DNA from: Microcystis wesenbergii NRERC-220 | GTDB lineage: Bacteria; Cyanobacteriota; Cyanobacteriia; Cyanobacteriales; Microcystaceae | Direction: 5' to 3' | NCBI RefSeq assembly: GCF_032027425.1 | Contig: NZ_JAVSJA010000001.1 | Location: 1,922,001 to 1,986,000 of the forward strand | Length of the DNA: 64,000 bases | In this document: piece after piece, positions 15,717 through 25,999 of the stretch | Layout: every line of letters starts with the position of its first letter | How positions within the stretch are numbered: the first letter of the stretch is position 1 | The notes under the pieces: model-generated | Told to the model about the DNA's origin: nothing | What the model saw: only the letters and a program-made list of their open reading frames with translations | Database searches by the model: none | Program-made: the position numbers and the translations under genes

Positions 15717-17111
15717 CTATAAATCTTCTTCTACCAAAGCCTCGACCCGTCCTGTTTTGACCGCTTCCACCAAAGCGGCGTGATCTCGTTCTGTCTGCTC
15801 CGCATAAGCGCTCGCAAATTCTCCCATCGCTAGATCGAACTGATCTCCTTTCCCCAAATAACCGCTAATGGTGGCCGCATCTCCAGATTTGGCGTGGGCG
15901 CGGGCCAAGGTCCAGCCACAGAACTCGGCGTAGCGTTGCAGTTGGACGGCCGATACTCCCTCAATGGGTAGGGAAAACTTCATATCCCGCAGTTGCCGTA
16001 AATAGAAGTTATTGCCCCGTCTTCCCTGGGTCCAGCCTAAAAATATGTCGCTAGAGGATTGCATCAATCTCTGGCCTGTAACCACCCGTTGTCCCTGATT
16101 TTCATACTGGCTCTTGGCGGTATAGGGTTCCAGAACCGAAGGGCAAGCCTCCTTAACTTGTAGGATGAGGGGATGGTTATCTTCCGAGAACAATAGGGCG
16201 ATATAACATCTGGTGCCGACACTACCAATGCCCACCACTTTCAGGGCAAAGTCCTCTAACTGGTAGCGATCGAACAGGACCCGGCGTTCCTCCGGCAGGG
16301 ATTGGCGATAGTCTTCCAGACCCTCACGCACGAGAGTCTCCCAATCCGGTTCGTTGACATGGTAGAGAATGGGCGGCTGATCGACAAAGCGATTGCGTCC
16401 CCCGCTTTGGGTGACGATCTTGGGGTAGAGATGTTCGATGATGCGCTCGCGGGCCTTTGTCATCATCTGTTCCCGTATCTTCCGCGTCTTTTCGTCGGGG
16501 GCCATCTCGATCACCTGTTCCACTCCTATGCGCGTGTACCACACCTCTAACGGACTGAGGCGAGAATATTCCCGCAGGTGTTCCCGATAGGAACGAGCGC
16601 AATCGATCGCCGCCGCCTTCGATTCTCGATCGGATAGATCGCTATCCCTGCCAGCGATGACAAAGCTGACCACCAGACGCTTGAGATCCCATTCCCAAGG
16701 TGCGGGCAGGGTTTCGTCGAAATCGTTAATATCGAAGACTAAATTGCGTTCGGGGGTGGCAAAAAATCCGAAGTTCAAGAGGTGGCAATCTCCGCAGGCC
16801 TGCACGATAACGTCGGTTTTGGGAGTGGTGGCCAGATCGTAGGCCATCAAAGCAGCGGAACCGCGCAGGAAGGTAAAGGGACTCCGCAACATACGCCCGT
16901 AGCGGATGGGAATCAATTCCTGTAATCGCCCCCGATTTGATGCTTCGATGATCTCGATCGGCTCCCGACCGGCTGCGGGGGGTTGCCAGATAGCGTGGCT
17001 AGAACGCGGCAATCGCTCCCGCAGGGATTTACCGATCTGGATGCGTTCTTCCCGTGAACGGAATCGAGCTTGAGAAGGTGAGCGGATAGGGGTTTCTATT
17101 TGGTGGTTCAT
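15717..17111 (-). CDS. DUF2252 family protein
   Basis: A 464-residue protein with the DUF2252 signatures SPFTFLRGSAALMAYDLATT, VQACGDCHLLNFGFFATPER and VFDINDFDETLPAPWEWDLK, followed by VGIGSVGTRCYIALL. The family resembles aminoglycoside-phosphotransferase/kinase folds and has no firmly established role. The protein is full length. Its GC content looks higher than that of neighbouring accessory genes, which may suggest a separate origin. It is monocistronic and convergent with the protease gene. Confidence 0.88.
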   Translation of the reverse strand: MNHQIETPIRSPSQARFRSREERIQIGKSLRERLPRSSHAIWQPPAAGREPIEIIEASNRGRLQELIPIRYGRMLRSPFTFLRGSAALMAYDLATTPKTDVIVQACGDCHLLNFGFFATPERNLVFDINDFDETLPAPWEWDLKRLVVSFVIAGRDSDLSDRESKAAAIDCARSYREHLREYSRLSPLEVWYTRIGVEQVIEMAPDEKTRKIREQMMTKARERIIEHLYPKIVTQSGGRNRFVDQPPILYHVNEPDWETLVREGLEDYRQSLPEERRVLFDRYQLEDFALKVVGIGSVGTRCYIALLFSEDNHPLILQVKEACPSVLEPYTAKSQYENQGQRVVTGQRLMQSSSDIFLGWTQGRRGNNFYLRQLRDMKFSLPIEGVSAVQLQRYAEFCGWTLARAHAKSGDAATISGYLGKGDQFDLAMGEFASAYAEQTERDHAALVEAVKTGRVEALVEEDL

Positions 17112-17593
17112 AGCGACTTTTTCCCCTGAATGAGATTACATCCCTTGCTGTTAGATGACTAAATGAAGACAAGCAATAGGAAATAGATAAGTCAATAGTG
17201 ATGGTTCCCCTTCTGGGATAACTTTCTAACATTTCCTCCTGTAGAGATAGCTTCTGATGCTCGGTTCAACAATTAATCTTCACTCGCTTCTTATCTGGGG
17301 AAGATCAACATTATCGATCACACATTTTTTTCTGAAATGGCTATCTCTTAAATTTGCTTAACTTTTAGCCCAATGGCAGCCCGGCTATTTCGATTGTATC
17401 TTGAGCAAAAATTGCTCGTGGAATGCTCGTAACAAAATTTTATCTCAAATGTCGGGTGAAGATCGTCGGTTTTACCGAAGGGATGAAACAAAGGCGAGCA
17501 CAGAACAGCGAAGCACAACTAAGAATAAGTGTCCGGCTCATGTTACGCTACCGCTAACGGGACTCAAACGATAACAAAAGATAACTGAGGGTA
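17112..17593. other. gene-free stretch before an IS701-type element
   Basis: I see no supportable gene, RNA or strong repeat between the DUF2252 start and the insertion sequence. The stretch should contain the DUF2252 promoter on its left side. Near 17460-17590 it contains short inverted fragments that look like older mobile-element debris. Confidence 0.4.
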
Positions 17594-18961
17594 TAATGGG
17601 ACTTAAACGCTCAACAAAAGTCCAATCGAGTATAATCGTTACAGAATAAGCACTTAACGTTGAGAAATCGGCGATGAAAGAGACAACCCCTAGCGATGCC
17701 CCCCTGCTTTGACCGATGGTGTGGACGGTTTGACAATTGCTTCAAAAACGAAGCGCAAAAAAACGGCTTCAGACAATATTTAGGAGGATTATTAGGGGAA
17801 AGTGAGAGGAAAAACCTCCCTCAAATGGCCAATAATGCCGTCGGAGTAGTTTATAACCGATTACATCACTTTTTGACCGAATCGCCCTGGTCAGACCGTC
17901 AGGTAAATGAATGTCGCTTGCAAGTGATGAACCAATGCCGCCAGACGCAAATCCCCCGAGGATTTTCCCTGATTGTCGATGACTTAGGACATCGAAAAAG
18001 CGGCAATCTGACCGCCGGAGTTGGGAGGCAGTACCTGGGAGAAATTGGCTCCCACAGACAACGGAATAGTCGCCGTAACTACTCATCTCTATGACGGCAA
18101 AAAAAGTGTACCGCTAGACATTGAAATTTATCAACACGCTAGTTCTTTAAAGGAGGGGAAAGAAGACAAAGAATTTCAGAAGAAACCAGAGATAGCGATA
18201 GATTTAATTGACCGGAGCTTAACCAGAGGCTATCGACCGAAAATTGTGTTAATTGATGCTGGCTATGGCAACAACACGAGTTTTCTAAAAGCCCTAGAAG
18301 AAAGAAAGCTAAAATACTTAGGAGGAGTAGCCAAAAATCGAAAAGTAATTATTGAAAAAGAAGGGGGTGGAGAAGAAAAAATCCAGCTTGAGCAACTAGC
18401 AAAAAGCTTATCAGAAGGGGATTTTGAGAAAATAACTATTCAGCTAGAGCGAGAAAAACCGGTTTGGGTAGCGGTATTCAGAGCGAAAATATCTCAACTA
18501 GAAGGAGAAAGGAACTTGGCTATCGTCATGAATGCAAGTTCAATTGAAAAAGCTACAGAGGTGGACTATTTCATGACCAATGTAGTTGAGGCAGATACAG
18601 TAACAGCGTCGTGGATAGTGAGGACTTACACCGAAAGAAATTGGGTGGAAGTATTCTACCGAGAAGCCAAAGGATGGTTAGGGTTAAGAGAATATCAAGT
18701 CAGGGATAAACGAAGCTTACTTCGTCATTTTATCTTGGGGTTTTGTGCCTATACATTTATCTTGTGGCATAAGTTAACTGGGGGATTGCAAAGGCGGTGG
18801 GCGAATCGACCTTTAAACACTTTTGTGGAAGCCTTGGAAGCTTTTCGGACAGCGATGTCTTTCCGTTTCTTTGAGTGGCTGACCGAGAATCTGGATGTGT
18901 TTGCCGCTTACAAAGCCAGTTTAGGCTTTGTTTGGGCTTAAAATTTGTTTAAGTCCCATTA
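17594..18961 (+). mobile_element. IS701-family insertion sequence, inactivated
   Basis: A 1368-bp element bounded by a perfect 15-bp inverted repeat, TAATGGGACTTAAAC at 17594-17608 and its complement at 18947-18961. It has inserted into the ISAzo13-type element whose remains lie to the right (18962-19814). No clear target duplication is visible, and the missing left part of the ISAzo13 gene shows a deletion or rearrangement. Confidence 0.75.
17696..18941 (+). pseudogene. IS701-family transposase, frameshifted
   Basis: The first frame (17696-18094) gives FDRWCGRFDNCFKNEAQKNG and SLIVDDLGHRKSGN, which holds the first catalytic Asp. The second frame (from about 18050 to 18941) gives TDNGIVAVTTHLYDGKKSV, LIDAGYGNN (second Asp) and WVEVFYREAKGWLGLREYQV (Glu). 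Removing one C in the CCC run near 18048-18050 joins the frames as GEIGSTDNGIVAV. The enzyme is therefore broken by one inserted base, unless this is a sequencing error. Confidence 0.75.
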
Positions 18962-19814
18962 AGCCATTATCCATTTTTATTTGAATAATTTCTGTTGCTT
19001 GTTTTTCGGTTTCCCTCAGGGTTTCCCACCATTGATATAGACTATCTACCATAAAGTCACTCGTTTTTTAAGAACCTCCAAAGTTAAGATAAAGTTGTCC
19101 CTTATCCTCATCAACAATGCCACAGGGAATAGATTTTTCTTTTTCTCCTAAATCATGATCTTGAGCCTGATTATTTCCTCTGGTTTTGCCGCCACGGTAA
19201 TATTCTCCCAGTTCTACTGTCGCTTTACAGTCCATGCTAATCCGCTTCACTTTTTCCGAATTTTCTTCATCTCTTTTCTTTAAGTTTAAGAAGATAGCAT
19301 CGGTTTCTGGGATTTTTTTTTAGGTTGAGCTTTTACTACTTTTCTTAACCGATAGCCCATTCTATTTAACACCACTGCCCTTGTGCTTAGACAAGGAATT
19401 TGACTCTCTTTATATCCCAATAATTTTAATTGTTTTCTCGCCTCAGAAGCCGTCAGTCGAGTATCAGCAATGGGGTTATTAAATGTTGGATTTTGTTGTG
19501 CGTATGACTCGGCTATTTTTCTTAAAGACTCGGCAGCTTCGGGTTGTTTCTCTTCCCATTTTTTCGCTCCACTATGAGTTGACTGTCGCCCAACACATAT
19601 TATTCCGCTTCTTTGTTCTTCTAATCCCCATTGGACTGCTCGGGAGCCCCCAACCCAAGATTTTTTCCGTTTTTCTGGCATTCCCTTCAAAATACTTTTG
19701 ACAAATCCTCCCTTGAAAGGCTCGCCGAGAAGCTCCCGTCATCTTTTTAGCTGCAAAACGTAAGTCTTCGATTTGAGAGGGGGTTAAGGCTGTATCTTCT
19801 GGCATAGACACCAT
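18962..19814 (-). pseudogene. ISAzo13-family transposase remnant
   Basis: Reading leftward from 19814: KKMTGASRRAFQGRICQKYF, then in a second frame QWGLEEQRSGIICVGRQSTH and NPIADTRLTASEARKQLKLL then AVVLNRMGYRLRKVVKAQPK, then in a third frame ISMDCKATVELGEYYRGGKT and, after a stop, FMVDSLYQWWETLRETEKQA. This order matches ISAzo13 transposases. At least two frameshifts and one stop are present. It ends abruptly at IKMDNG where the IS701-type element begins (18961). Confidence 0.75.
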
Positions 19815-19866
19815 TTTTTTCTTTCCTACTCGCCATTTCCCCTATTTTAATCTATCAGGTATCTTC

Positions 19867-21002
19867 TTGAGCAGAAATCACCTTAGTACACCTTTTCCGT
19901 CTATAGGACCAAGTAATATTCGTGAAAATAGTGTGGATGAGCCACTGATAGAAGCAATTAGCTCCAATTTTCTGGCATTAGCTGAAACCACATCTAATAC
20001 GAACGATGGTCAATATACGCCACTGGGTGTTTGGATAGCAAACTGGAGTGATTTATTTCCCTGGTTATCAATAGCTTCATTGAATAGCATTGATTCTACA
20101 CAGGAATCTGAGGATTTGCTACGATTTCGCACTGTTATTCAAGACTTTGATGCTTTGCGTAAAATATATTACTACGCCCATGATGTAGGTTTGAAGGTTG
20201 GCGATCTCGATTTTTTAAGTATTGCTGATTCATTCTCATCACAGATGGCTAAACTGGCAGAAAGCACAACATTCTCCATGAAAGAATTGAAGAATGCGAT
20301 TGCTCGCCTTAGTGATAACGCAAGAGCTATTTATAAGAAATGGGTCGAGGTAGGTTTTCTTCGAGATTGCGAATTGGGTCTTGGCTTTGTTTATGATAAT
20401 GATTGGACTCTGAGTATTACTTTGTTAGATGACCCTCACGACATTTTTTTGCTTTTTTGGAGAAAATTGACTTCGACCCATTGAGCAAAAATTACTCTGC
20501 TTTTGCAGTATCAACGAAGTGTATGCCCATTTTATTCCCTTCTGGACAAATTAGTATCTTTTGTGTGTTTTTCTGGGAATCGGAGCCACCAGACTCTCCA
20601 GAACCTCCATACTCTCAATATTATATAGGAATACTGATCGGTCAAATAATTGGGAATTCAAATGGTGAGAAATGGACTTGTTTTGCCTATCAATTTTCTT
20701 CTGAGGATGATTTAATCGTATTTACTCCAAATAAAGCGGAAAAGACTTTGGAGTATGCATATCCTGGTCAAGGAAAAGTTAAGGCTTATCCGATTCCTTT
20801 TAGCGCAGCACAAGGAGTTCGGCAATGGAAAGGACAATCCTTAAGCACAAATATCGGCTCTTTTACAGACTTGCAAGACCAACTTGCTCATTTTTCTGAT
20901 CTATTAAAAAATCAAAAGACGTGGAGTTTTAGCAGCGAAAACTTTCCTGTTGACTGGAAAGTGTCAGATTACTATGCTCTCCGAAAAATCCGTACACAAT
21001 AG
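19867..21002 (+). pseudogene. unknown protein, frameshifted and cut by an IS
   Basis: Two frames belong together: 19867-20484 (VDEPLIEAISSNFLALAETT, LKNAIARLSDNARAIYKKWV) and 20457-21002 (CMPILFPSGQISIFCVFFWE, FTDLQDQLAHFSDLLKNQKT). Adding one T to the T-run near 20448 would give DIFFAFLEKIDFDPLSKNY and join them. The stop codon at 21000-21002 is formed by the first bases of the IS5-type element, so the C-terminus is probably lost, and the start (TTG at 19867) abuts the ISAzo13 remnant. I do not recognise the family. Confidence 0.5.
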
Positions 21003-22040
21003 ACTTGTTGCGTAATAGTGGCATAATGGGGAAGAAACAATGATTGGATATCCCCTTGAATGCTGAACATTGGCCGAATATTGCATCAAGATAGACTCTT
21101 GAGAGCGACCACAGGACTCAATAGAAGAGCGTTTGAGACCTTGTTAGAGAAATTTGAACAGGTGTATTTGGCGGAAGCAGACAACAGGGAAAAGGCAAGA
21201 AAAAGAAAAATCGGAGCTGGCAGGAAAGCTAGATTGCAAAGCATCAAAGAGAAATTATTCTATATCCTGTTTTACTTCAAGTGCTATCCAACCTTTGACT
21301 TGGCGGCAGTATGGTTCGATTTTGACCGCTCACAAGCGAATAGATGGGTACATCGCCTACAACCAATTTTAGAAAAGGTTTTAGGAGAAAAAAAGGTACT
21401 GCCCCTTAGAAAAATCGAGAGGCTCGAGGAATTTATCCAACATTTTCCAGAGGTGAAAGAAGTGATAGTCCCTCGGACCTTCATACCGATAGCTCGTCCC
21501 AAAGACGCGGAAAAACAGAAAGAGAACTACTCAGGAAAGAAAAAGCGATGCACCCGAAAAAACCTAGCAGCTAGTGCAGAAGACAAGAGGATTTTGCTGT
21601 TAACCCCTAGGAAAGCGCGGAAAAACCCATGATAAAAAGATACAAGAACAAGAAGACTTAATTGGCGGCATCCCTGCTCAAATCCCAGTCTTGGTTGATT
21701 CAGGATTTCAGGGAGTGCAAAAACAGTATGTAAATATCCGTTTGCCCCACAAAAAACCGAAGGGAGGAGAGTTAACAGCAGAACAAAAACAAGAAAATCG
21801 AGAACTAGCCAAAGAAAGAGTTGTGGGTGAAAATGCTTTTTCTGGGGTGAAAAGATACCGTGCAGTTTCCGATATTTATAGGAATCGTGTAGCTAATTTT
21901 GATGCTCAATTAATCTTAACGGCTTGTGGATTATGGAATTTTTATGGGTGCGGCAGCATAAGCATTAATTAAAAGGAGAAGCCAGCTGAACTTCTCACAA
22001 AACAATTCATTCGGCTTTTTCTTATGGGAGCAACAAGTCT
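21001..22040 (+). mobile_element. IS5-type insertion sequence, copy 1
   Basis: A 1040-bp element with ends AGACTTGTTGC and GCAACAAGTCT. A second copy of the same length, indistinguishable by eye, lies at 51343-52382. A two-base TA on each side is compatible with a short target duplication. Identity of the two copies suggests recent movement. Confidence 0.85.
21060..21972 (+). CDS. IS5-type transposase in two frames
   Basis: The first frame (21060-21632) has an N-terminal helix-turn-helix region (TTGLNRRAFETLLEKFEQVY, FYILFYFKCYPTFDLAAVWF, FDRSQANRWVHRLQPIL). The second (to 21972) carries GGIPAQIPVLVDSGFQGVQK (an Asp) and ELAKERVVGENAFSGVKRYR (the Glu region). They join by a +1 shift near 21607-21620. 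The same shift is present in the other copy, so it is not a sequencing error; it is either programmed or fixed before duplication. Confidence 0.75.
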
Positions 22041-22698
22041 AGTCTTTTACTTTTCCCCTTGTTCTTTGAACGCAGTGTGTCAACCTATTTCACTGCTTAG
22101 CATTTACGATGGTTCAAGTCGGACATTCGGCTCACGCCTAATCTTGGATGGTTGGCAGTGGTCTCGTTTCTGGTGTTAGGTTACACCTCTGTGGCCTTCC
22201 GTTCCCCGCTTCAATCCCAGAGTTGTGATTTCTGAGATTGGGGGTGGCTATCGCCGTTACTCTCAACTTGTAGAGATTTATTACAAGTGTATTGACCTTG
22301 AGTCCCCTTGCCTAGTTTGGTATCGGGTGATACTAAATGTCGGGACATATAAACAGTTATAAGGTTGGTCAGGGTTGACCTTTTAGATTCAGTCGGGGGA
22401 CTGAATACCTTACTAGCCGGTTATTTCAGGCATTTCAGCCCTATTTCATGCCTAAACGTTTCGCACTTGCTGCTATGGTACATTTAATGGTTCGACGATT
22501 AAAGCCTAAATCTCAAGCTGGTTAGGCATTCCTTTAACTTTTCAAACAGCTTCTAAGTAGGGAGGCACAATTATTTCGATTTCTCAACGTTTGTTTCTGG
22601 CACTTTTTTGACTAAAAAAGTCGCAAAACCCTTTTATAGCAAGGGTTACACTGATATTCAGCCAGCCCTATATACAATCAAAAATACTAAATTTAGCG
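22041..22698. other. gene-free block with a series of hairpins
   Basis: No convincing gene is visible except a short transposase-like tail at 22448-22524 (PKRFALAAMVHLMVRRLKPK). Five perfect or near-perfect hairpins follow each other: CAATCCCAGA/TCTGAGATTG (22212-22240), GTATC/GATAC (22320-22333), ATGTC/GACAT (22337-22348), GGTCA/TGACC (22367-22380) and ATTCAGTC/GACTGAAT (22387-22406). Four of the loops are short and made of G and T only. This looks like a structured RNA or mobile-element end; I cannot name it. Confidence 0.45.
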
Positions 22699-22729
22699 AA
22701 TAAAATAAGGACGCTGCCAATTGCGTCCT
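22699..22729 (-). terminator. rpsD terminator
   Basis: AGGACGC pairs with GCGTCCT around an eight-base loop, and on the reverse strand it is followed by TTATTTTATT. It lies 27 bases after the rpsD stop codon. Confidence 0.75.
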
Positions 22730-22755
22730 CAAGGTATCTGGAAAAGGCTTTTTTC

Positions 22756-23364
22756 CTAGACTTTCCGAGAGTAGTATTCCACTACTAACAGTTCATTAAT
22801 CGAGAGGGCAATCCATTCTCTTTCCACAACGCCATTCACTTTGCCCACGAGGGTGTTTTTGTCAAATTCCAAATGACTCGGCAGGTTGGCTAAACCGGGG
22901 TATTCCATATTTCTTTTGACGAGATCCTGGGAACGCTCTTGATTTCTAACTCCAATCACATCACCCGGACGGCACTGATAACTGGCAATATCCACAACTC
23001 TACCGTTAACAGTGACGTGACCGTGATTGACTAATTGTCGCGCCCCCGGAATTGTCCCGGCCATACCGAGACGGAAAACAGTATTGTCCAGACGCATTTC
23101 TAAGAGTTGCAGCAGCACCTGACCGGTGGAACCGGTAGCCCGGCGAGCTTTGCGGACATAGCGAATTAATTGTTTCTCGCTGACACCATAGTTAAAACGC
23201 AGTTTTTGTTTTTCTTCTAGACGAATGGCATATTCTGAACGTTTTTTGCGGGCCTGGCCATGTTGCCCGGGTGCATAGGCACGACGGGCATTTTTACGGG
23301 TTAAGCCGGGTAATTCCCCTAAACGACGCACAACGCGCAAGCGCGGTCCTCTATAACGAGACAT
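22756..23364 (-). CDS. rpsD: 30S ribosomal protein S4
   Basis: A 202-residue S4 protein. It begins [20 protein letters not shown] and has the S4 RNA-binding domain ([40 protein letters not shown]). S4 nucleates assembly of the 16S rRNA 5' domain and can act as a translational regulator. The length is normal for cyanobacteria. The gene stands alone here, as usual in cyanobacteria, with its own terminator. Confidence 0.98.
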   Translation of the reverse strand: MSRYRGPRLRVVRRLGELPGLTRKNARRAYAPGQHGQARKKRSEYAIRLEEKQKLRFNYGVSEKQLIRYVRKARRATGSTGQVLLQLLEMRLDNTVFRLGMAGTIPGARQLVNHGHVTVNGRVVDIASYQCRPGDVIGVRNQERSQDLVKRNMEYPGLANLPSHLEFDKNTLVGKVNGVVEREWIALSINELLVVEYYSRKV

Positions 23365-23419
23365 ACAGACAGTCTGCTCCTATTTAAATTTATCCCAAAA
23401 CTATTATCATAGCACAAAT

Positions 23420-23700
23420 TAAGTAATTTAGATGGGCAGATGTGGAAGTGGGAAGTGGGGTGATGGGGTGATGGGGTGTGGGGTGATGGGGTGTGGGGTG
23501 TGGGGTGTGGGGTGTGGGGTGTGGGGAACGCCGGAGATGGGAGCGCCGGAGAATAAATAAAAGCAATCTCCTGAATACTGACTCGGAGAATACTGACTCG
23601 GAGAATACTGACTCCCGACTCGGAGAATACTGATCACTGATTACTGATTACTGATCACTGATCACTGATTACTGATTACTGATCACTGATCACTGATTCA
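23420..23700. repeat. low-complexity tandem repeats upstream of rpsD
   Basis: Runs of GGGGTGTGGGGTGATG units (23450-23530), then three GGAGAATACTGACTC units, then many ACTGATCACTGATTACTGAT units. Similar words occur in the gaps at 640-700, 28510-28560, 38870-39020 and 55560-55620. They have no coding meaning and fill most of the gap to the nuclease gene. Confidence 0.7.
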
Positions 23701-23853
23701 AGCCTGACGGCAGCTGATGTATTTTTTTCATTAAAGATGAGGCTAATCTCTGCCATCTTAGGGCATACTGTGAGTGTAGCGAAGCACTATATTATTCAGG
23801 TTGCTTTCCCACTCCTTCCCTAGCTGAATCTCTATCTTGGAGAAGCCATAGTC

Positions 23854-24354
23854 ATGATCGAAATGAAAGTCGCTGGAATTGCCCTAGACGCTATCACTCG
23901 CAGTCCCATTGTACTGCTGAAGGATGGTTCCGAGCGTCGCGCCCTACCTATCTACATCGGACAAGATCAGGCTAAGGCCATTATGACCGTCCTCGAACAA
24001 CAAAAACCCCCTCGTCCTCTCACCCACGATTTGATCGTTAATATTTTTAAAGCTTGGGACATGGATTTAGAAAAGATTATCATCCATTCTCTCCAAGATA
24101 ATACTTTTTATGCTGTTCTCTGTCTCCAGCGCGGCGAAGTCAAAAAAGAAATCGATTGTCGTCCCAGTGATGCGATCGCCATTGCCCTGCGTACCAACAG
24201 TCCTGTCTGGGTAATGGAAGAAGTGATCGCTTCCGCTTCTATCCCTGTCGATCGTGACGCGGATGAGCAGGAACGTCAAGCTTTTCGCAATTTCGTCTCC
24301 AATCTTAGCCCCTCAGACCTAATCCAACGTCGCGGTGATTTTAGTGATCAGTGA
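23854..24354 (+). CDS. bifunctional nuclease family protein (DUF151)
   Basis: A 166-residue protein with MIEMKVAGIALDAITRSPIV, LPIYIGQDQAKAIMTVLEQQ and DCRPSDAIAIALRTNSPVWV, the conserved BFN/DUF151 domain. Plant members show RNase and DNase activity; the cyanobacterial role is unproven. A GGAGAAGCC site precedes the ATG. The domain is complete and the C-terminal 30 residues are a charged tail. Confidence 0.88.
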   Translation: MIEMKVAGIALDAITRSPIVLLKDGSERRALPIYIGQDQAKAIMTVLEQQKPPRPLTHDLIVNIFKAWDMDLEKIIIHSLQDNTFYAVLCLQRGEVKKEIDCRPSDAIAIALRTNSPVWVMEEVIASASIPVDRDADEQERQAFRNFVSNLSPSDLIQRRGDFSDQ

Positions 24355-24359
24355 AAATT

Positions 24360-24475
24360 CAGGAGATAGGAGTCAGGAGATAGGAGTCAGGAGATAGGAG
24401 TCAGGAGATAGGAGTCAGGAGATAGGAGTCAGTAGTCAGGAGATAGGAGATAGGAGTCAGTAGTCAGGAGATTAT
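24360..24475. repeat. 14-bp tandem repeat array
   Basis: At least five consecutive AGGAGATAGGAGTC units followed by degenerate ones. The array begins six bases after the nuclease stop codon. The rest of 24476-24739 holds CCCCACACC-type low-complexity sequence and no gene. Confidence 0.75.
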
Positions 24476-24739
24476 TTTTATTTATTCTCCGGATCTCCCA
24501 TCTCCGGCGCTCCCCACACCCCACACCCATCACCCCATCACCCCATCCCCCAATACCTTCTAACTGGTAACTGATAACAAGGGCCGAATCTAAGACCTAA
24601 TTGGTTAAGCTAAAAGCTTTGATGTGCTTAGTTTCTAACCTTCTTTTTAGGTAGGAGAATTGTCAGATTCTGTCTTTTGCCTCTTGCCTGTTGCCTCTTG
24701 CCTTCAAAAGCTTCTAACTGATAACTGATAACTGAATCA

Positions 24740-25867
24740 ATGCGTTATCGACGATTTGGCCGTACTAATTGGCAATTTTCGCTGTTTTCCCTGGGGACAA
24801 TGCGCTGTTTGTCCTCAGAGTCGGTGTTTACTGCAACAGTTGATCGCGCCTTAGAATTGGGGATTAATCACCTAGAAACGGCCAGAGGTTACGGTAATAG
24901 CGAAGTTTTTCTCGGTCGCTACCTGCAGCGTCAAGGGGTGCGGGAGCGGGTTTATCTGACCACGAAATTGGTTCCCACTGCTGATCGCCAGACTATGGAA
25001 AAAGCGATCGCCGAATCCCTAGAACGATTACAATTAAATTACCTCGATTGTCTAGCAATTCACGGTATTAACACCCGCGAGCATTTAAACTGGATTAAAG
25101 ACCCGCAAGGCTGCATGAAAGCCGTTTTTATGGCCCAAGAGGCTGGAAAAATCGGTCATATTGGCTTTTCTACCCATGCACCCCTAGAAATTATTCTGGA
25201 GACGATCAATACAGATTTCTTCGCTTTTGTCAATATCCATTACTATTTTTTTTGGCAAAGACAGCAACCGGCGATCGCTTTAGCCAGAGCAAAGGACATG
25301 GGTGTGTTTATTATTTCCCCTGCTGATAAGGGAGGTGGTCTCCACAGACCTCCTAAGAAGCTAGAGGAATTATGCGCCCCTTTTTCACCCCTAGAGCTAA
25401 ATTATCGCTTTTTATTGAGCGATCCGCGCATTACTACCCTCAGCGTCGGGGCAGCGATACCAGAGGAATTAGAGGCAATTATCAACGTATGCGAAGGAGA
25501 TCAGCCCCTAGATGCGGCAGAAATTGCCGTTTTTAAACGTTTAGAGGCACATTTAACCGATAAATTGGCTACAGATTTATGTAGCCAATGTTATCAATGT
25601 TTACCCTGTCCCGAAAATATTAATATCCCTGAAGTGTTGAGACTGCGGAATCTGGCAGTAGCTTACGAAATGACCGATTTTGGCCAGTATCGCTATCGAA
25701 TGCTGGAAAATGCCGGTCACTGGTTCCCCGGACGCAAGGCGAATAATTGTACTGAATGCGGCGATTGTTTACCTCGCTGCCCGGAAAAATTGCCGATTCC
25801 CCGGCTGCTATTTGATACACACGAACTACTTAAGGGACCAGCGCAACGGAGATTGTGGTCATCTTAG
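24740..25867 (+). CDS. aldo/keto reductase with C-terminal Fe-S cysteines
   Basis: A 375-residue protein. Residues 1-270 form an aldo/keto reductase barrel (MRYRRFGRTNWQFSLFSLGT, GINHLETARGYGNSEVFLGR, VYLTTKLVP). The C-terminal 100 residues carry two cysteine clusters, CSQCYQCLPC and CTECGDCLPRC, typical of a 4Fe-4S ferredoxin-like extension. Such proteins are widespread in cyanobacteria with unknown substrates. Redox coupling through the cluster is an inference. It precedes fbaA by 132 bases on the same strand. Confidence 0.88.
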   Translation: MRYRRFGRTNWQFSLFSLGTMRCLSSESVFTATVDRALELGINHLETARGYGNSEVFLGRYLQRQGVRERVYLTTKLVPTADRQTMEKAIAESLERLQLNYLDCLAIHGINTREHLNWIKDPQGCMKAVFMAQEAGKIGHIGFSTHAPLEIILETINTDFFAFVNIHYYFFWQRQQPAIALARAKDMGVFIISPADKGGGLHRPPKKLEELCAPFSPLELNYRFLLSDPRITTLSVGAAIPEELEAIINVCEGDQPLDAAEIAVFKRLEAHLTDKLATDLCSQCYQCLPCPENINIPEVLRLRNLAVAYEMTDFGQYRYRMLENAGHWFPGRKANNCTECGDCLPRCPEKLPIPRLLFDTHELLKGPAQRRLWSS

Positions 25868-25999
25868 GACGAAACTGGGAAAAATTTTTTTTGGGGATCG
25901 TCAAAGTGTAAAAACTATCTTAAGATTAACAGGTAAGAGAATTAACTTTCTTGAATTTAAAGAGACAAAAAACAAGAAATAGATTAAGGAGTAAAGGAT

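Noticed and set aside
18021-18060. Independent start for the second IS701 frame
   Set aside because: The first residues (MGGSTWEKLA) are the shifted reading of the upstream transposase codons; the true relation is a frameshift.
22116-22140. tRNA-like 'GGTTCAAGTCGGAC' word
   Set aside because: No acceptor stem, anticodon arm or CCA context could be built around it on either strand.
24360-24480. Possible CRISPR or regulatory iteron array
   Set aside because: It is 14-bp direct repeats without spacers, with degenerate continuation and no replication or cas gene nearby.
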